Assembly: GCF_001613405.1 (NCBI RefSeq)
Contig: NZ_BDCH01000046.1
Coordinates: 1-43,179, forward strand
Reading direction: 5' to 3'
Source of the DNA: Nocardia crassostreae
GTDB lineage: Bacteria; Actinomycetota; Actinomycetes; Mycobacteriales; Mycobacteriaceae
DNA: 43,179 nt
The notes under the pieces were generated by a model. The model was not told where the DNA came from, searched no databases, and saw nothing but the letters and a program-made list of their open reading frames with translations. Of the stretch, positions 1 through 7,478 are shown one piece after another. The translations under genes and the position numbers were made by a program. Within the stretch, counting starts at the first letter, position 1; each line of letters opens with the position of its first letter.

Positions 1-50
1 GCGTATTCATACGCTGTTGCACGGCAACCGATTCGGCGAAGCTCACCCCC

Positions 51-746
51 ATGAAGAAGTACTGGGGGTTGTTCTGGGCGTTCGCCGCGTTGATCATCGT
101 GGTTGCCGCCCTTGCGATATGGGCCGAGGTCGATACCGAGACGGTGATCGGCGCGGGCCTCGGATTCATCAGGTTCTTCTGGCTGGTCGTCGTCATCACG
201 GTGCCGTGGAATGTCTACTTCGCCGCCCGCCAGGCCGGTCATCGCGCCGAAGCCGCACGGCGACGGCAGGTTTCGGTGCATCCGGAGTACGACGCCGAGA
301 TCACGACACTGAGCAAGCGGACCCTGACCATCGCCATCGCGGCGCACGTGCTGTCCGCGGTCATCGCGGCGCTGGTGGCGGTGCTTTCGGGATACGCGAT
401 CGGGTACTACGCGGCCGGGTTCTTCCTGGGGAGCATGGTTTTACGCCCTGCGGCAGCGTATTTCGCCTACCTTCGCACCAGGATCGCGACGATCTCACAC
501 GAGGTCGCCTATCCGCCCGACGATGTGCGCGAACTCCGGCAGCGGCTGGAGGACGTCGAACACGAGTTGAAGGAGCGTCGGGAGGAGCAGCGGAATCTAC
601 GCGAGGTGGTCGCCAGGCATGATCGGCACATTGTCACGATGAAGGCGCATTTCGACTCCACCCTTGACCGGGTGATCGATCGGGAGGAAATCATTGCCGG
701 TCTACGCGCTTTCGCGCGCCTCCTGCGCGAAGCGCCCGAGGCGTGA
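51..746 (+). CDS. Membrane protein with C-terminal coiled coil, unknown function
   Basis: A 231-residue protein that I do not recognise as a named family. The sequence shows four hydrophobic segments, at roughly residues 5-25, 36-57, 90-112 and 114-135. After residue 155 comes a highly charged Glu/Arg-rich stretch with a heptad-like pattern (RELRQRLEDVEHELKERREE), which is probably a cytoplasmic coiled coil. The topology suggests a small integral membrane protein that oligomerises or binds a partner through its tail. It lies 17 bp upstream of nucS on the same strand, so the two may be co-transcribed, but nothing ties it to repair. The first 50 bases of the window hold no recognisable feature. 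Confidence 0.75.
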   Translation: MKKYWGLFWAFAALIIVVAALAIWAEVDTETVIGAGLGFIRFFWLVVVITVPWNVYFAARQAGHRAEAARRRQVSVHPEYDAEITTLSKRTLTIAIAAHVLSAVIAALVAVLSGYAIGYYAAGFFLGSMVLRPAAAYFAYLRTRIATISHEVAYPPDDVRELRQRLEDVEHELKERREEQRNLREVVARHDRHIVTMKAHFDSTLDRVIDREEIIAGLRAFARLLREAPEA

Positions 747-763
747 ACCTCTAGACTCGACCG

Positions 764-1441
764 GTGCGCCTCGTGATTGCTCGTTGCCAAGTGGACTACG
801 TCGGCCGACTCACCGCTCATCTGCCGATGGCGCGTCGTCTTCTCATGATGAAGGCCGACGGCTCGGTGCTGGTGCATTCCGACGGCGGCTCCTACAAGCC
901 GCTCAACTGGATGAGCCCGCCGTGCTGGCTGGAGGAGCGCGACTCTGAGACGGAGGCCGCCAAACTCTGGGTCGTCACCAACAAGGCCGGTGAGGAACTG
1001 CGCATCACCATCGAGGAGATCGAACACGACTCCTCGCATGATCTGGGCATCGATCCGGGCCTGCAGAAGGACGGCGTCGAGGCGCATCTGCAGGAGTTGC
1101 TGGCCGAGCACATCGAAACCCTCGGCGCGGGTTACACACTCATTCGCCGCGAGTACATGACGGCCATCGGCCCGGTCGACATTCTCTGCCGCGACGCCGA
1201 TGGCGCGACGGTCGCGGTGGAGATCAAGCGCCGCGGCGAGATCGACGGCGTGGAGCAGCTGACCCGGTATCTCGAGCTGCTCAACCGCGACCCGCTGCTG
1301 GCTCCCGTGGCCGGTGTCTTCGCCGCGCAGCAGATCAAGCCGCAGGCGAAGACCCTCGCCACCGACCGCGGTATCCGGTGCCTCACTCTCGACTACAACG
1401 CCCTCCGCGGCACCGAGAGTGACGAATTCCGCCTGTTCTAG
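764..1441 (+). CDS. nucS: Mismatch-specific endonuclease NucS (EndoMS)
   Basis: A 225-residue protein, the normal length for actinobacterial NucS. NucS makes double-strand cuts at mismatches and replaces MutS/MutL in these bacteria. The N-terminal DNA-binding half has the typical VDYVGRLTAHLP and KPLNWMSPP stretches. The C-terminal RecB-like nuclease carries the catalytic set Asp139 (GPVDIL), Glu153 and Lys155 (VEIKRRGEID) and a QLTRYLELLNRD helix. The protein ends in FRLF, the kind of short tail thought to dock NucS on the beta clamp. The GTG at 764 is used because it gives the family N-terminus MRLVIA; the preceding gene ends 17 bp upstream. No key residue is missing, so this copy should be active. 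The gene ends in TAG. Confidence 0.97.
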   Translation: MRLVIARCQVDYVGRLTAHLPMARRLLMMKADGSVLVHSDGGSYKPLNWMSPPCWLEERDSETEAAKLWVVTNKAGEELRITIEEIEHDSSHDLGIDPGLQKDGVEAHLQELLAEHIETLGAGYTLIRREYMTAIGPVDILCRDADGATVAVEIKRRGEIDGVEQLTRYLELLNRDPLLAPVAGVFAAQQIKPQAKTLATDRGIRCLTLDYNALRGTESDEFRLF

Positions 1442-1452
1442 GCTCATAGTCC

Positions 1453-1764
1453 ATGCCCCGCCGGAAGCCTCCTCGCGCCAACCAGTCGCAGGCGCGGTCG
1501 CAACGCGAGCCGCGCCCGCTGGGCGATGTCTTCGGCCGCACCGAATCCGGTCCGGGTACCGACGAAACGTACATAGTTCGCACCGTCCCGGGCACTCGCG
1601 CCACCAAGTACTACCGCTGCCCCGGTTGCGATCATGAAATCCCGCCGGGCACTGCCCATATCGTGGCTTGGCCCGCCGATGGCGGCGAGGATGACCGCAG
1701 GCACTGGCACACCGGCTGCTGGAAGGGCCGCCACACTCGCGGCATCACCCGCCGCTGGTCCTGA
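1453..1764 (+). CDS. Conserved small zinc-site protein downstream of nucS
   Basis: A 103-residue basic protein. The N-terminal half is polar and probably disordered (RRKPPRANQSQARSQ). The C-terminal half has YYRCPGCDHEIPPGTAH followed by HWHTGCW, a Cys-x2-Cys plus His/Cys arrangement that looks like a small zinc site. The family is known next to nucS in mycolic-acid actinobacteria, but its function is unknown to me. It starts 11 bp after the nucS stop, so it is probably co-transcribed with it. A clear hairpin follows at 1859-1889. Whether it takes part in NucS repair is speculation based only on position. Confidence 0.85.
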   Translation: MPRRKPPRANQSQARSQREPRPLGDVFGRTESGPGTDETYIVRTVPGTRATKYYRCPGCDHEIPPGTAHIVAWPADGGEDDRRHWHTGCWKGRHTRGITRRWS

Positions 1765-1774
1765 ATCACGCTGT

Positions 1775-1859
1775 GCGCGTGGCTGTCCGGGTGGGCGCGT
1801 GGCTGTTCGGGTAGCGGGCGGGCCATTCGGGCATAAGGCACAGGCATCCGGACATAAGG
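1775..1859. repeat. Degenerate short direct repeats downstream of the nucS operon
   Basis: Two 18-bp copies (GCGCGTGGCTGTNCGGGT) start at 1775 and 1795. Two 15-bp copies (CATNCGGNCATAAGG) start at 1824 and 1845. The period is 20-21 bp, about two helical turns. The repeats lie between the stop of the zinc-site gene and a terminator hairpin. No function is visible. Confidence 0.6.
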
Positions 1860-1889
1860 AAGGCCGCTCCCGGGATGGGAGCGGCCTTC
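1859..1889. terminator. Bidirectional terminator hairpin
   Basis: A 13-bp perfect inverted repeat (GAAGGCCGCTCCC, loop GGGAT, GGGAGCGGCCTTC) lies between the convergent nucS operon and the DivIVA-domain gene. There is no clear T tract, as is common for high-GC actinobacterial terminators. Confidence 0.75.
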
Positions 1890-1942
1890 GAGGTGGAGTG
1901 GGTTGTCGCCCGGTCGGTTTACTAGCTGGAGATGTCCGCGTT

Positions 1943-2899
1943 CTAGCGCTCTTCGTCGACGATGTCGTCTTCGCGAACGTCGGAGATCGCCTTCCGACCG
2001 ACGGTCTTACCGCCGAGCGAGCGCTGTTCCGGCGCGCCGTCGAGCAGTTCGCTTTCGCGGTTGACCGCCGCCAGCATGGCGGGGACGGAATCGAGCTGGC
2101 CGCGGATGCCGAGCAGCTGGGCCAGGACGCGGCCGCGCAGTACGCGCATTTCCTCGGCCAGTTCCTTGGCGTGCGCGATCTTGCGATCGGCGGTCTGGGT
2201 GGCGGAGGTGATGAGGCGGTTGGCCTCGTCGGTGGCATCCTTGATGCGCTGGGCGGCCTCGGCGCGGCTGGTGGCCTCCAGCTCCTCCATGGCGCGGGTC
2301 AGCTTGGTGCGCCGCTCGGCCATGGTGACCTCGAAGTCCTGCTGCGCGGCCTTGCGCTTGGCCTCGGACTCCTTGGTGAGGCGGTCGGCCTCGGCGTTGG
2401 CGGCGTCGATGATCTTGGCCGACTCGGAGCGGGCATTGGAGAGGGTCTGCTCGAATTCGATTTCGAGCGCTTCCCGCTTCTCCTTGGTCTCGGCGAGGAG
2501 CGACTCGTACTTGCCGCGCATCTCGGTGGCCTGCTGCTCCGCGATGGAGATCATCTCGGCGGCCTCGGCCTGGGCCTGCGCGCGCACCTCGGAGGCCTCG
2601 TCGGAGGCCAGGCGCAGCATGCGGGAGATGCGGTCGGACATGCCCTCGGCCGTGGTCGGCGGCACCGAGAGGCGGTCGACCTCCTTGCGGAGCTCGTCGA
2701 TCTCGTCGCGCGCGTCCTCGAGCTGGGCGGCCAAATTATGGGCCTGCGCAGCGGCGGCATCGCGATCGGTCGCGGTGACCCTTAGCTCGGCATCAAAACG
2801 GTCGAAGTAGTTGCGCACCTCATCACGGTCATACCCCTTCCGCACGACGGTAAAGGGCAGAGCAACGAAGCGATTACGATCGGGCTCAGTGGACGACAT
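1943..2899 (-). CDS. DivIVA-domain coiled-coil protein
   Basis: A 318-residue protein from the ATG at 2899; a TTG three codons further upstream is also possible. The N-terminus (RFVALPFTVVRKGYDRDEVRNYF) matches the DivIVA lipid-binding motif. It is followed by about 200 residues of almost unbroken coiled coil rich in Glu, Ala and Arg, and then a short tail. This is the Wag31/DivIVA architecture, which marks poles or curved membrane and recruits growth machinery. It is probably a paralogue rather than the essential Wag31, which normally sits beside the dcw cluster. The gene is monocistronic, convergent with the nucS operon and separated from the epimerase gene upstream by about 85 bp. Confidence 0.9.
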   Translation of the reverse strand: MSSTEPDRNRFVALPFTVVRKGYDRDEVRNYFDRFDAELRVTATDRDAAAAQAHNLAAQLEDARDEIDELRKEVDRLSVPPTTAEGMSDRISRMLRLASDEASEVRAQAQAEAAEMISIAEQQATEMRGKYESLLAETKEKREALEIEFEQTLSNARSESAKIIDAANAEADRLTKESEAKRKAAQQDFEVTMAERRTKLTRAMEELEATSRAEAAQRIKDATDEANRLITSATQTADRKIAHAKELAEEMRVLRGRVLAQLLGIRGQLDSVPAMLAAVNRESELLDGAPEQRSLGGKTVGRKAISDVREDDIVDEER

Positions 2900-2985
2900 G
2901 CCCCACAAACTACAGCCTGGCGACCACTGATGGTGACCCGACCGCGAATGTTGTTACAGCCTCTTTAGGGTGTCCGATTCCGGTA

Positions 2986-3456
2986 CTAGTGAGTAGATTT
3001 CGCGGCTGGCTCCACTAGTTCGACCAGCACACCGCCAGCATCCTTGGGGTGGATGAAATTGATGCGCGAACCTGCGGTTCCGGCGCGTGGCGCCTCGTAC
3101 AGCAAACGCAAGCCCCGTTCACGCAGAAATGTGGCGACAGCCTCGATATCGGTGACCCGGTAGGCGAGCTGCTGCAGGCCAGGGCCGTTTCGATCAATGA
3201 ACTTGGCGATCGTGGAGTCCTCGTTCAAGGGCGCGAGCAACTGCAGGGAAACTGAGCCCGCCGGTGCCGCCGCAAACGACAGCATGGCCTCGTGAACGCC
3301 CTGTGCCTCGTTGATCTCGCGATGCGTCTCCACCATCCCGAGATTGTCTCGGTACCAGGCGATGGCGGAATCGAGATCGGGTACGGCGATACCGACGTGA
3401 TCGACGGCCGTGACGTATTCCGCGGGGATGAATTCGGTGTTCTCGGTGGTGCTCAC
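2986..3456 (-). CDS. mce: Methylmalonyl-CoA epimerase
   Basis: A 156-residue vicinal-oxygen-chelate (VOC) protein. Methylmalonyl-CoA epimerase interconverts the (2R) and (2S) forms of methylmalonyl-CoA, linking propionyl-CoA carboxylase to methylmalonyl-CoA mutase. Two VOC half-repeats are visible: VDHVGIAVPDLDSAIAWYRD and, later, LQQLAYRVTDIEA, ending in INFIHPKDAGGVLVELVEP. His and Glu metal ligands are present in the expected places. I chose the GTG at 3456 (MSTTENTEF); the reading frame stays open upstream, but that part crosses the divergent promoter. It is the equivalent of Rv1322A, divergent from the thiolase gene with a 115-bp shared intergenic region. Confidence 0.93.
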   Translation of the reverse strand: MSTTENTEFIPAEYVTAVDHVGIAVPDLDSAIAWYRDNLGMVETHREINEAQGVHEAMLSFAAAPAGSVSLQLLAPLNEDSTIAKFIDRNGPGLQQLAYRVTDIEAVATFLRERGLRLLYEAPRAGTAGSRINFIHPKDAGGVLVELVEPAAKSTH

Positions 3457-3571
3457 CCTTCGAACGGTAGCGCGTACCCACATAGTGGGCCTTTCGGCGC
3501 TCCCGTTACCTTTGAGTAGGGCTCCGATGGTTGGCGGAGCCAGACATACACGACGTAAGCGAGGGCTCATC

Positions 3572-4750
3572 GTGACCACCACCGTCATCGTCTCCGGCGC
3601 GCGCACCCCGATGGGCCGGTTGCTCGGATCGTTGAAGGACTTCAGCGGGTCGGACCTGGGCGGTATCGCCATCAAGGCGGCCCTGGAGAAGGGCGGCGTG
3701 CGTCCGGACCAGGTCGACTACGTGATCATGGGCCAGGTGCTCACCGCGGGTGCGGGCCAGATGCCCGCCCGGCAGGCCGCCGTGGCCGCGGGCATTGCCA
3801 TGGATGTTCCGGCGCTCACCGTTAATAAGGTGTGTTTGTCCGGAATCAATGCAATTGCGCTGGCGGATCAGCTGATTCGCGCCGGAGAGTACGAGATCGT
3901 CGTCGCCGGTGGCCAGGAATCCATGACCAATGCGCCGCATCTGCTGGAGAAGTCCCGTGAGGGCTTCAAGTACGGCGATGTGAAGATGCTCGACCACATG
4001 GCGTACGACGGCCTGCACGACGTGTTCACCGATCAGGCCATGGGCCTGCTCACCGAACAGAAGAACGACGTCGAGCCGGTCTCCCGCGAGGATCAGGACG
4101 CCTTCGCGGCCGCCTCGCACCAGAAGGCCGCGGCCGCCTGGAAGAACGGCGTCTTCGACGACGAGGTCGTGCCGGTGTCCATCCCGCAGCGCAAGGGCGA
4201 CCCGGTGAAGTTCGCCACCGACGAGGGCGTTCGCGGCGACACCACCGCCGAATCGCTGAGCAAGCTGCGCCCGTCCTTCCGCAAGGACGGCACCATCACC
4301 GCCGGGTCCGCCTCGCAGATCTCCGACGGCGCCGCCGCGGTGGTCGTCATGTCCAAGGCCAAGGCCGAGGAGCTCGGCCTGACCTGGATCGCGGAGATCG
4401 GCGCCGCCGGTGTCGTCGCCGGTCCGGACTCCAACCTCCAGGACCAGCCCGCCAACGCCATCCTGAAGGCCTGTGCGCGCGAAGGCATTTCGCCCGCCGA
4501 TCTGGATGTCGTCGAAATCAACGAGGCCTTCGCCGCCGTCGGCGTCGCCTCCACCCGCATGCTCGGCATCGATCCGGCCAAGGTCAACGTCAACGGCGGC
4601 GCCATCGCCGTGGGCCATCCCCTCGGCATGTCCGGCGCCCGCATCGTCCTCCACCTCGCCCTCGAACTGAAGCGCCGCGGCGGCGGCGTCGGCGCAGCCG
4701 CCCTCTGCGGTGGCGGCGGCCAGGGCGACGCCCTCATCATCCGCGTCTAG
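3572..4750 (+). CDS. fadA4: Acetyl-CoA C-acetyltransferase (thiolase)
   Basis: A 392-residue thiolase that condenses two acetyl-CoA to acetoacetyl-CoA or runs the reverse. The nucleophile Cys88 lies in VNKVCLSGINA. The C-terminal half has NEAFAAVG, the His of GHPLGMSGAR and the acid/base Cys of CGGGGQGDA, so all catalytic residues are present. The GTG at 3572 is preceded by GAGGG with six bases of spacing, which excludes the longer in-frame reading that would overlap the epimerase gene. Position and sequence match Rv1323. Divergence from the epimerase suggests a shared short-chain acyl-CoA context. The gene ends in TAG. Confidence 0.96.
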   Translation: MTTTVIVSGARTPMGRLLGSLKDFSGSDLGGIAIKAALEKGGVRPDQVDYVIMGQVLTAGAGQMPARQAAVAAGIAMDVPALTVNKVCLSGINAIALADQLIRAGEYEIVVAGGQESMTNAPHLLEKSREGFKYGDVKMLDHMAYDGLHDVFTDQAMGLLTEQKNDVEPVSREDQDAFAAASHQKAAAAWKNGVFDDEVVPVSIPQRKGDPVKFATDEGVRGDTTAESLSKLRPSFRKDGTITAGSASQISDGAAAVVVMSKAKAEELGLTWIAEIGAAGVVAGPDSNLQDQPANAILKACAREGISPADLDVVEINEAFAAVGVASTRMLGIDPAKVNVNGGAIAVGHPLGMSGARIVLHLALELKRRGGGVGAAALCGGGGQGDALIIRV

Positions 4751-4763
4751 CACGCGACGCACG

Positions 4764-4797
4764 TTCGGGCCCCGATTCGGCAGGATCGGGGCCCGAA
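4764..4797 (+). terminator. Terminator of the thiolase gene
   Basis: A 13-bp perfect inverted repeat (TTCGGGCCCCGAT / ATCGGGGCCCGAA) with an 8-base loop starts 14 bp after the thiolase stop codon. Confidence 0.8.
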
Positions 4798-4894
4798 ATC
4801 GTGTGGCGGGGCTCTCGCCGCGGCGGATATCCTGGTCGGCTCGCCGTTCGGTGCGGCAGCACGGGTGGCGGTCGCCACCGGGCCGGAGGTCGAG

Positions 4895-5104
4895 ATGTCT
4901 CGAACGGACAACACCATGCCCTATCGCATCCAGGTGCGGGACGGGAAGACCATGTTCACTCGGGGCGGCGCGTACCGCGGAATCCGCAAGGAGGCCAAGG
5001 TATTCGAGCGGCGCGCACGCCAGCGCAAGCGTCTCGCGCTGCACAAGGGGGTCGAGGTCGAGCCGACTCGCCACCGCCACGGTGCGAAGTGGAATTACTA
5101 CTGA
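4895..5104 (+). CDS. Small basic protein of unknown function
   Basis: A 69-residue, strongly basic protein (MSRTDNTMPYRIQV...). The middle and C-terminal parts carry many Arg/Lys residues (VFERRARQRKRLALHKG). It has no membrane segment and no motif I can name. The ATG at 4895 is preceded by GGAGG (4885-4889) with ideal spacing, which is the main argument that it is real. It sits between the thiolase terminator and a DUF3817 gene. The composition would fit a nucleic-acid or ribosome binder, but that is only inference. Confidence 0.5.
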   Translation: MSRTDNTMPYRIQVRDGKTMFTRGGAYRGIRKEAKVFERRARQRKRLALHKGVEVEPTRHRHGAKWNYY

Positions 5105-5150
5105 ACTTGTGACGAGGTCCACTACGGGGTGTCGTAGTGCATACGGCACA

Positions 5151-5510
5151 ATGGGGGCCGTGGAAATCTTCGATCTGAGCACGGTCGCGAAGCGGGTTCG
5201 ATTCTTCGGGATCCTCGAGGCCATCACCTGGGTGTTCCTGCTGACCGGTTCGGTGCTGAAGCGACTGCCGGAGCCCATTACGTGGCCGGTGATGGTGTTC
5301 GGGATGGCGCACGGCATCGTGTTCATCATCTTCGCCATCAGCTGCCTGCTCGCCTCGCGCGAGTTCGAATGGCCCGCCAAGACCACGCTGCTGGCGCTGG
5401 CGTCGACCATCATCCCGTTCGCCAGCTACTTCTTCGAGCGGTGGGCTATCAATACCGGCCAGCTCGGTGAACTGAGCCGTACCCCGGGGACTTCCGCCGC
5501 CCGTTCGTGA
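5151..5510 (+). CDS. DUF3817 membrane protein
   Basis: A 119-residue protein with three hydrophobic segments and the DUF3817 pattern FFGILEAITWVFLL, then GMAHGIVFIIFA and IIPFASYFFER. DUF3817 proteins are small integral membrane proteins of unknown role, related to the YdzA/YuiB type. The start may be the ATG at 5151 or the GTG at 5160; neither has a good ribosome binding site. A second family member lies at 30812-31210, so the window carries two diverged paralogues about 25 kb apart. Confidence 0.85.
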   Translation: MGAVEIFDLSTVAKRVRFFGILEAITWVFLLTGSVLKRLPEPITWPVMVFGMAHGIVFIIFAISCLLASREFEWPAKTTLLALASTIIPFASYFFERWAINTGQLGELSRTPGTSAARS

Positions 5511-5523
5511 CAGACTGGATGTC

Positions 5524-6420
5524 GTGACTCGACCTGCACGACGACCCTCTGCCGCCGTCGCCGCCGCCATGTCCGGCGCGGTGGACCTGTCCGCCCTCAA
5601 GCAGCAGCCCAGCGCAGATGTGCCCGGCGGCCATACTGTCACCGAGGCCGATTTCGAGACGAAGGTGCTGCGCCGCTCCACCCAGGTGCCGGTGGTCGTG
5701 GCGCTGTACTCCCAGCGAAGTCCGGGCAGCGTCGAACTGGTGCAGTTACTCGAGCGCCTGGTCGGCGAATCCGGCGGCGACTGGGATCTGGCCGTCATCG
5801 AGGCCGAGCAGAACATGCGCATCGCGCAGGCCTTCGGGGTGCAGGGCATTCCGACGGTGATCGCGGTCGCCGCGGGCCAGCCGCTCGCCGATTTCCAGGG
5901 CAATCAGCCCGAAGCCCAGGTCACCCAGTGGCTGGCCGCGGTGGTGGATGCCGTGCGCGGCAAGCTGCCCGGTGTGGGTGAAGGCGGCGAGGAAGAGCCG
6001 CAGGTGCCGGAGGACCCGCGTTTCGTGGCGGCCGAAGAGGCTTTGGAGCGTGGCGATTTCGCGACCGCCGAGGCGGCGTACAAGGCCATTCTGAATGCCG
6101 AGCCGGGCAATGTGGACGCCAAGGCCGCGCTGCGCCAGGTCCAATTCATCGCGCGCGTACAGGATCTCGATCCCGCCTCGGTCGGCAAGGCCGATGCCGA
6201 TCCGTCCGATATCGACGCCGCGCTCGCCGCCGCCGATCTCGAAATGTTCAACCAGCAGCCGGAAGCCGCCTTCGATCGCCTGATCGCCCAGGTCAAGCGC
6301 ACCGCCGGTGACGACCGCACCCGGGTCCGCACCCACCTGCTGGAACTGTTCGAGCTCTTCGACCCGGCCGAGCCGATCGTGGTCGCGGCCCGCCGCAAAC
6401 TGGCCGCCGCACTGTACTGA
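5524..6420 (+). CDS. Thioredoxin-fold/TPR co-chaperone (CnoX/YbbN type), no CXXC
   Basis: A 298-residue protein equivalent to Rv1324. Residues about 38-140 form a thioredoxin fold (DFETKVLRRSTQVPVVVALYS, then QAFGVQGIPTVIAV with the cis-Pro). Residues about 160-298 are TPR-like helices (AEEALERGDFATAEAAYKAIL). CnoX proteins hold unfolded clients and pass them to GroEL or DnaK. Where a thioredoxin has WCGPC, this protein reads SQRSPGS at 63-69, so it cannot carry out dithiol-disulfide exchange and probably works only as a holdase. The GTG at 5524 lies 13 bp after the DUF3817 stop. A 32-bp palindrome terminates transcription downstream. Confidence 0.92.
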   Translation: MTRPARRPSAAVAAAMSGAVDLSALKQQPSADVPGGHTVTEADFETKVLRRSTQVPVVVALYSQRSPGSVELVQLLERLVGESGGDWDLAVIEAEQNMRIAQAFGVQGIPTVIAVAAGQPLADFQGNQPEAQVTQWLAAVVDAVRGKLPGVGEGGEEEPQVPEDPRFVAAEEALERGDFATAEAAYKAILNAEPGNVDAKAALRQVQFIARVQDLDPASVGKADADPSDIDAALAAADLEMFNQQPEAAFDRLIAQVKRTAGDDRTRVRTHLLELFELFDPAEPIVVAARRKLAAALY

Positions 6421-6457
6421 CGCACTCGGGCAACCGAAGACAATCGCAGGAAACCAG

Positions 6458-6489
6458 CGCAACCGCGCCGCTCGAGCGGCGCGGTTGCG
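6458..6489. terminator. 32-bp perfect palindrome, bidirectional terminator
   Basis: CGCAACCGCGCCGCTC is followed directly by its exact reverse complement. It lies between the convergent thioredoxin-fold gene and the small secreted protein gene. Confidence 0.85.
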
Positions 6490-6517
6490 GTATGAGTACC
6501 CTTTGCAGTTTCGCGAA

Positions 6518-6742
6518 CTACGGGGTGGCCGGGGTCGGCGCGGTCTTGGAGCTACCCGAGGACAGCGCCTTGATCACGTCGGTGAGGGCCTGCGACGACC
6601 CGGTGCCGTTCGGGCTCGGCTCACCCGGGGCGACGATCGGGGCCACAGTGCTGTGATCGTCGGCGGAGGCCATACCGGCGCCGAAGGCCAGAATTCCGGC
6701 CGCGGCCATACCGATGATCGCGAACTTGCCCAGCTTCTTCAT
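6518..6742 (-). CDS. Small secreted protein
   Basis: A 74-residue protein with a clear Sec signal peptide: MKKLGKF, then the hydrophobic IIGMAAAGILAFGAGM, then ASA before DD, so cleavage probably falls after residue 27. The mature part of about 47 residues is Ser/Thr/Pro/Ala-rich and has no cysteine or known motif. The ATG at 6742 is preceded by AGGAACGG. The type is common in Nocardia and mycobacteria; its function is unknown to me. About 130 bp of relatively AT-rich sequence upstream probably holds its promoter. Confidence 0.75.
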   Translation of the reverse strand: MKKLGKFAIIGMAAAGILAFGAGMASADDHSTVAPIVAPGEPSPNGTGSSQALTDVIKALSSGSSKTAPTPATP

Positions 6743-6877
6743 GTGGTTCCGTTCCTATCGAGTGAAGATTTCAAATCGGGGGGTGTGCGGCGCCGCGACC
6801 TCAAATCCACTACACGGCAATATATCTCGGAAAGACCAGACTCTTCGGGTCAATAAACCTATGGGGCCGTGCACATC

Positions 6878-7017
6878 TCACGGAATGCGTGGTAACGAAT
6901 TCAACGCGGCGTCGATACGGGACTGTGGGAGTTCGTAGTCGGCCATTTCGCCCGAGCGATGGCGTTCGGCCGCGGCAACTCGGACTCGTCCAGCGTGATC
7001 TTGGTGCGCCCGTCCAC
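6878..7017 (-). pseudogene. Internally deleted trpB2-like gene remnant
   Basis: Read on the minus strand, a GTG at 7017, preceded by AGGAGG, opens VDGRTKITLDESELPR, which resembles the start of TrpB2-type (TrpB-like) PLP enzymes. About 50 bases on, in another frame, comes SGEMADYELPQSRIDAALNS, then LPRIP and a stop at 6878. That resembles the C-terminus of the same family. Everything between, including the PLP lysine region, is missing (a loss of roughly 1.2 kb if the gene was full length). The identification rests on two short family-like stretches in the right order and direction. It lies 31 bp after the VOC gene, on the same strand. Confidence 0.55.
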
Positions 7018-7048
7018 GGGAGCCTCCTGGCTCGAGATCAGTGCCTAT

Positions 7049-7423
7049 TCAAGGTGCGACCGATTCGAGCTTGGCGGTGTCGAATTCGACGTATTCGATC
7101 TGCGCGCCACCCGGGTGCCGGACGGTCAGATTGCGGCCGGTGGGCACATCGTTGGGGCCGTCGAGAATATCCGCGTTCGTTTCGGCCAAGAGGGCGAGGA
7201 CCGCGTCCAGATCGTCGACGATCGTCGTGGCATGCGTACCTCGGTACGGCGCCAGGGCCTCGGGCGTACCGGCGATGAGCAGGTAGTCGCCGATCCTTGC
7301 CAGCTCCAGATCCTGATAAGGGAACCGCAGGCCCGGCTGTAGTCCGGTGAGTGCGGTGAAGGTCGGCAGGGCGGTGTTGAGATCGTCGACGTACACACGC
7401 GCCAGGGTTTCGAGAACTGCCAT
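7049..7423 (-). CDS. VOC (glyoxalase-like) family protein
   Basis: A 124-residue single-domain VOC protein (MAVLETLARVYVDDLNTALPTF ending VRHPGGAQIEYVEFDTAKLE). The two half-repeats are recognisable, and the late GGAQIEYVEF resembles the second metal-ligand strand. The substrate cannot be told; such proteins include dioxygenases, isomerases and drug-binding proteins. The ATG at 7423 follows GAGGAG. It is 55 bp downstream of glgB on the same strand and just upstream of the trpB2 remnant. It may be read through from the glgE-glgB operon, although nothing links it to glucan metabolism. Confidence 0.85.
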   Translation of the reverse strand: MAVLETLARVYVDDLNTALPTFTALTGLQPGLRFPYQDLELARIGDYLLIAGTPEALAPYRGTHATTIVDDLDAVLALLAETNADILDGPNDVPTGRNLTVRHPGGAQIEYVEFDTAKLESVAP

Positions 7424-7478
7424 GGATCCTCCTCGGGCTCTGCGCATTCCGAAGATGTGAGCCTCCGCGGTCGGCAGG

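Noticed and set aside
3506..5413. A 635-codon minus-strand frame across the thiolase and DUF3817 genes
   Set aside because: Antisense shadow that crosses a terminator and two well-supported genes; no motif and no ribosome binding site.
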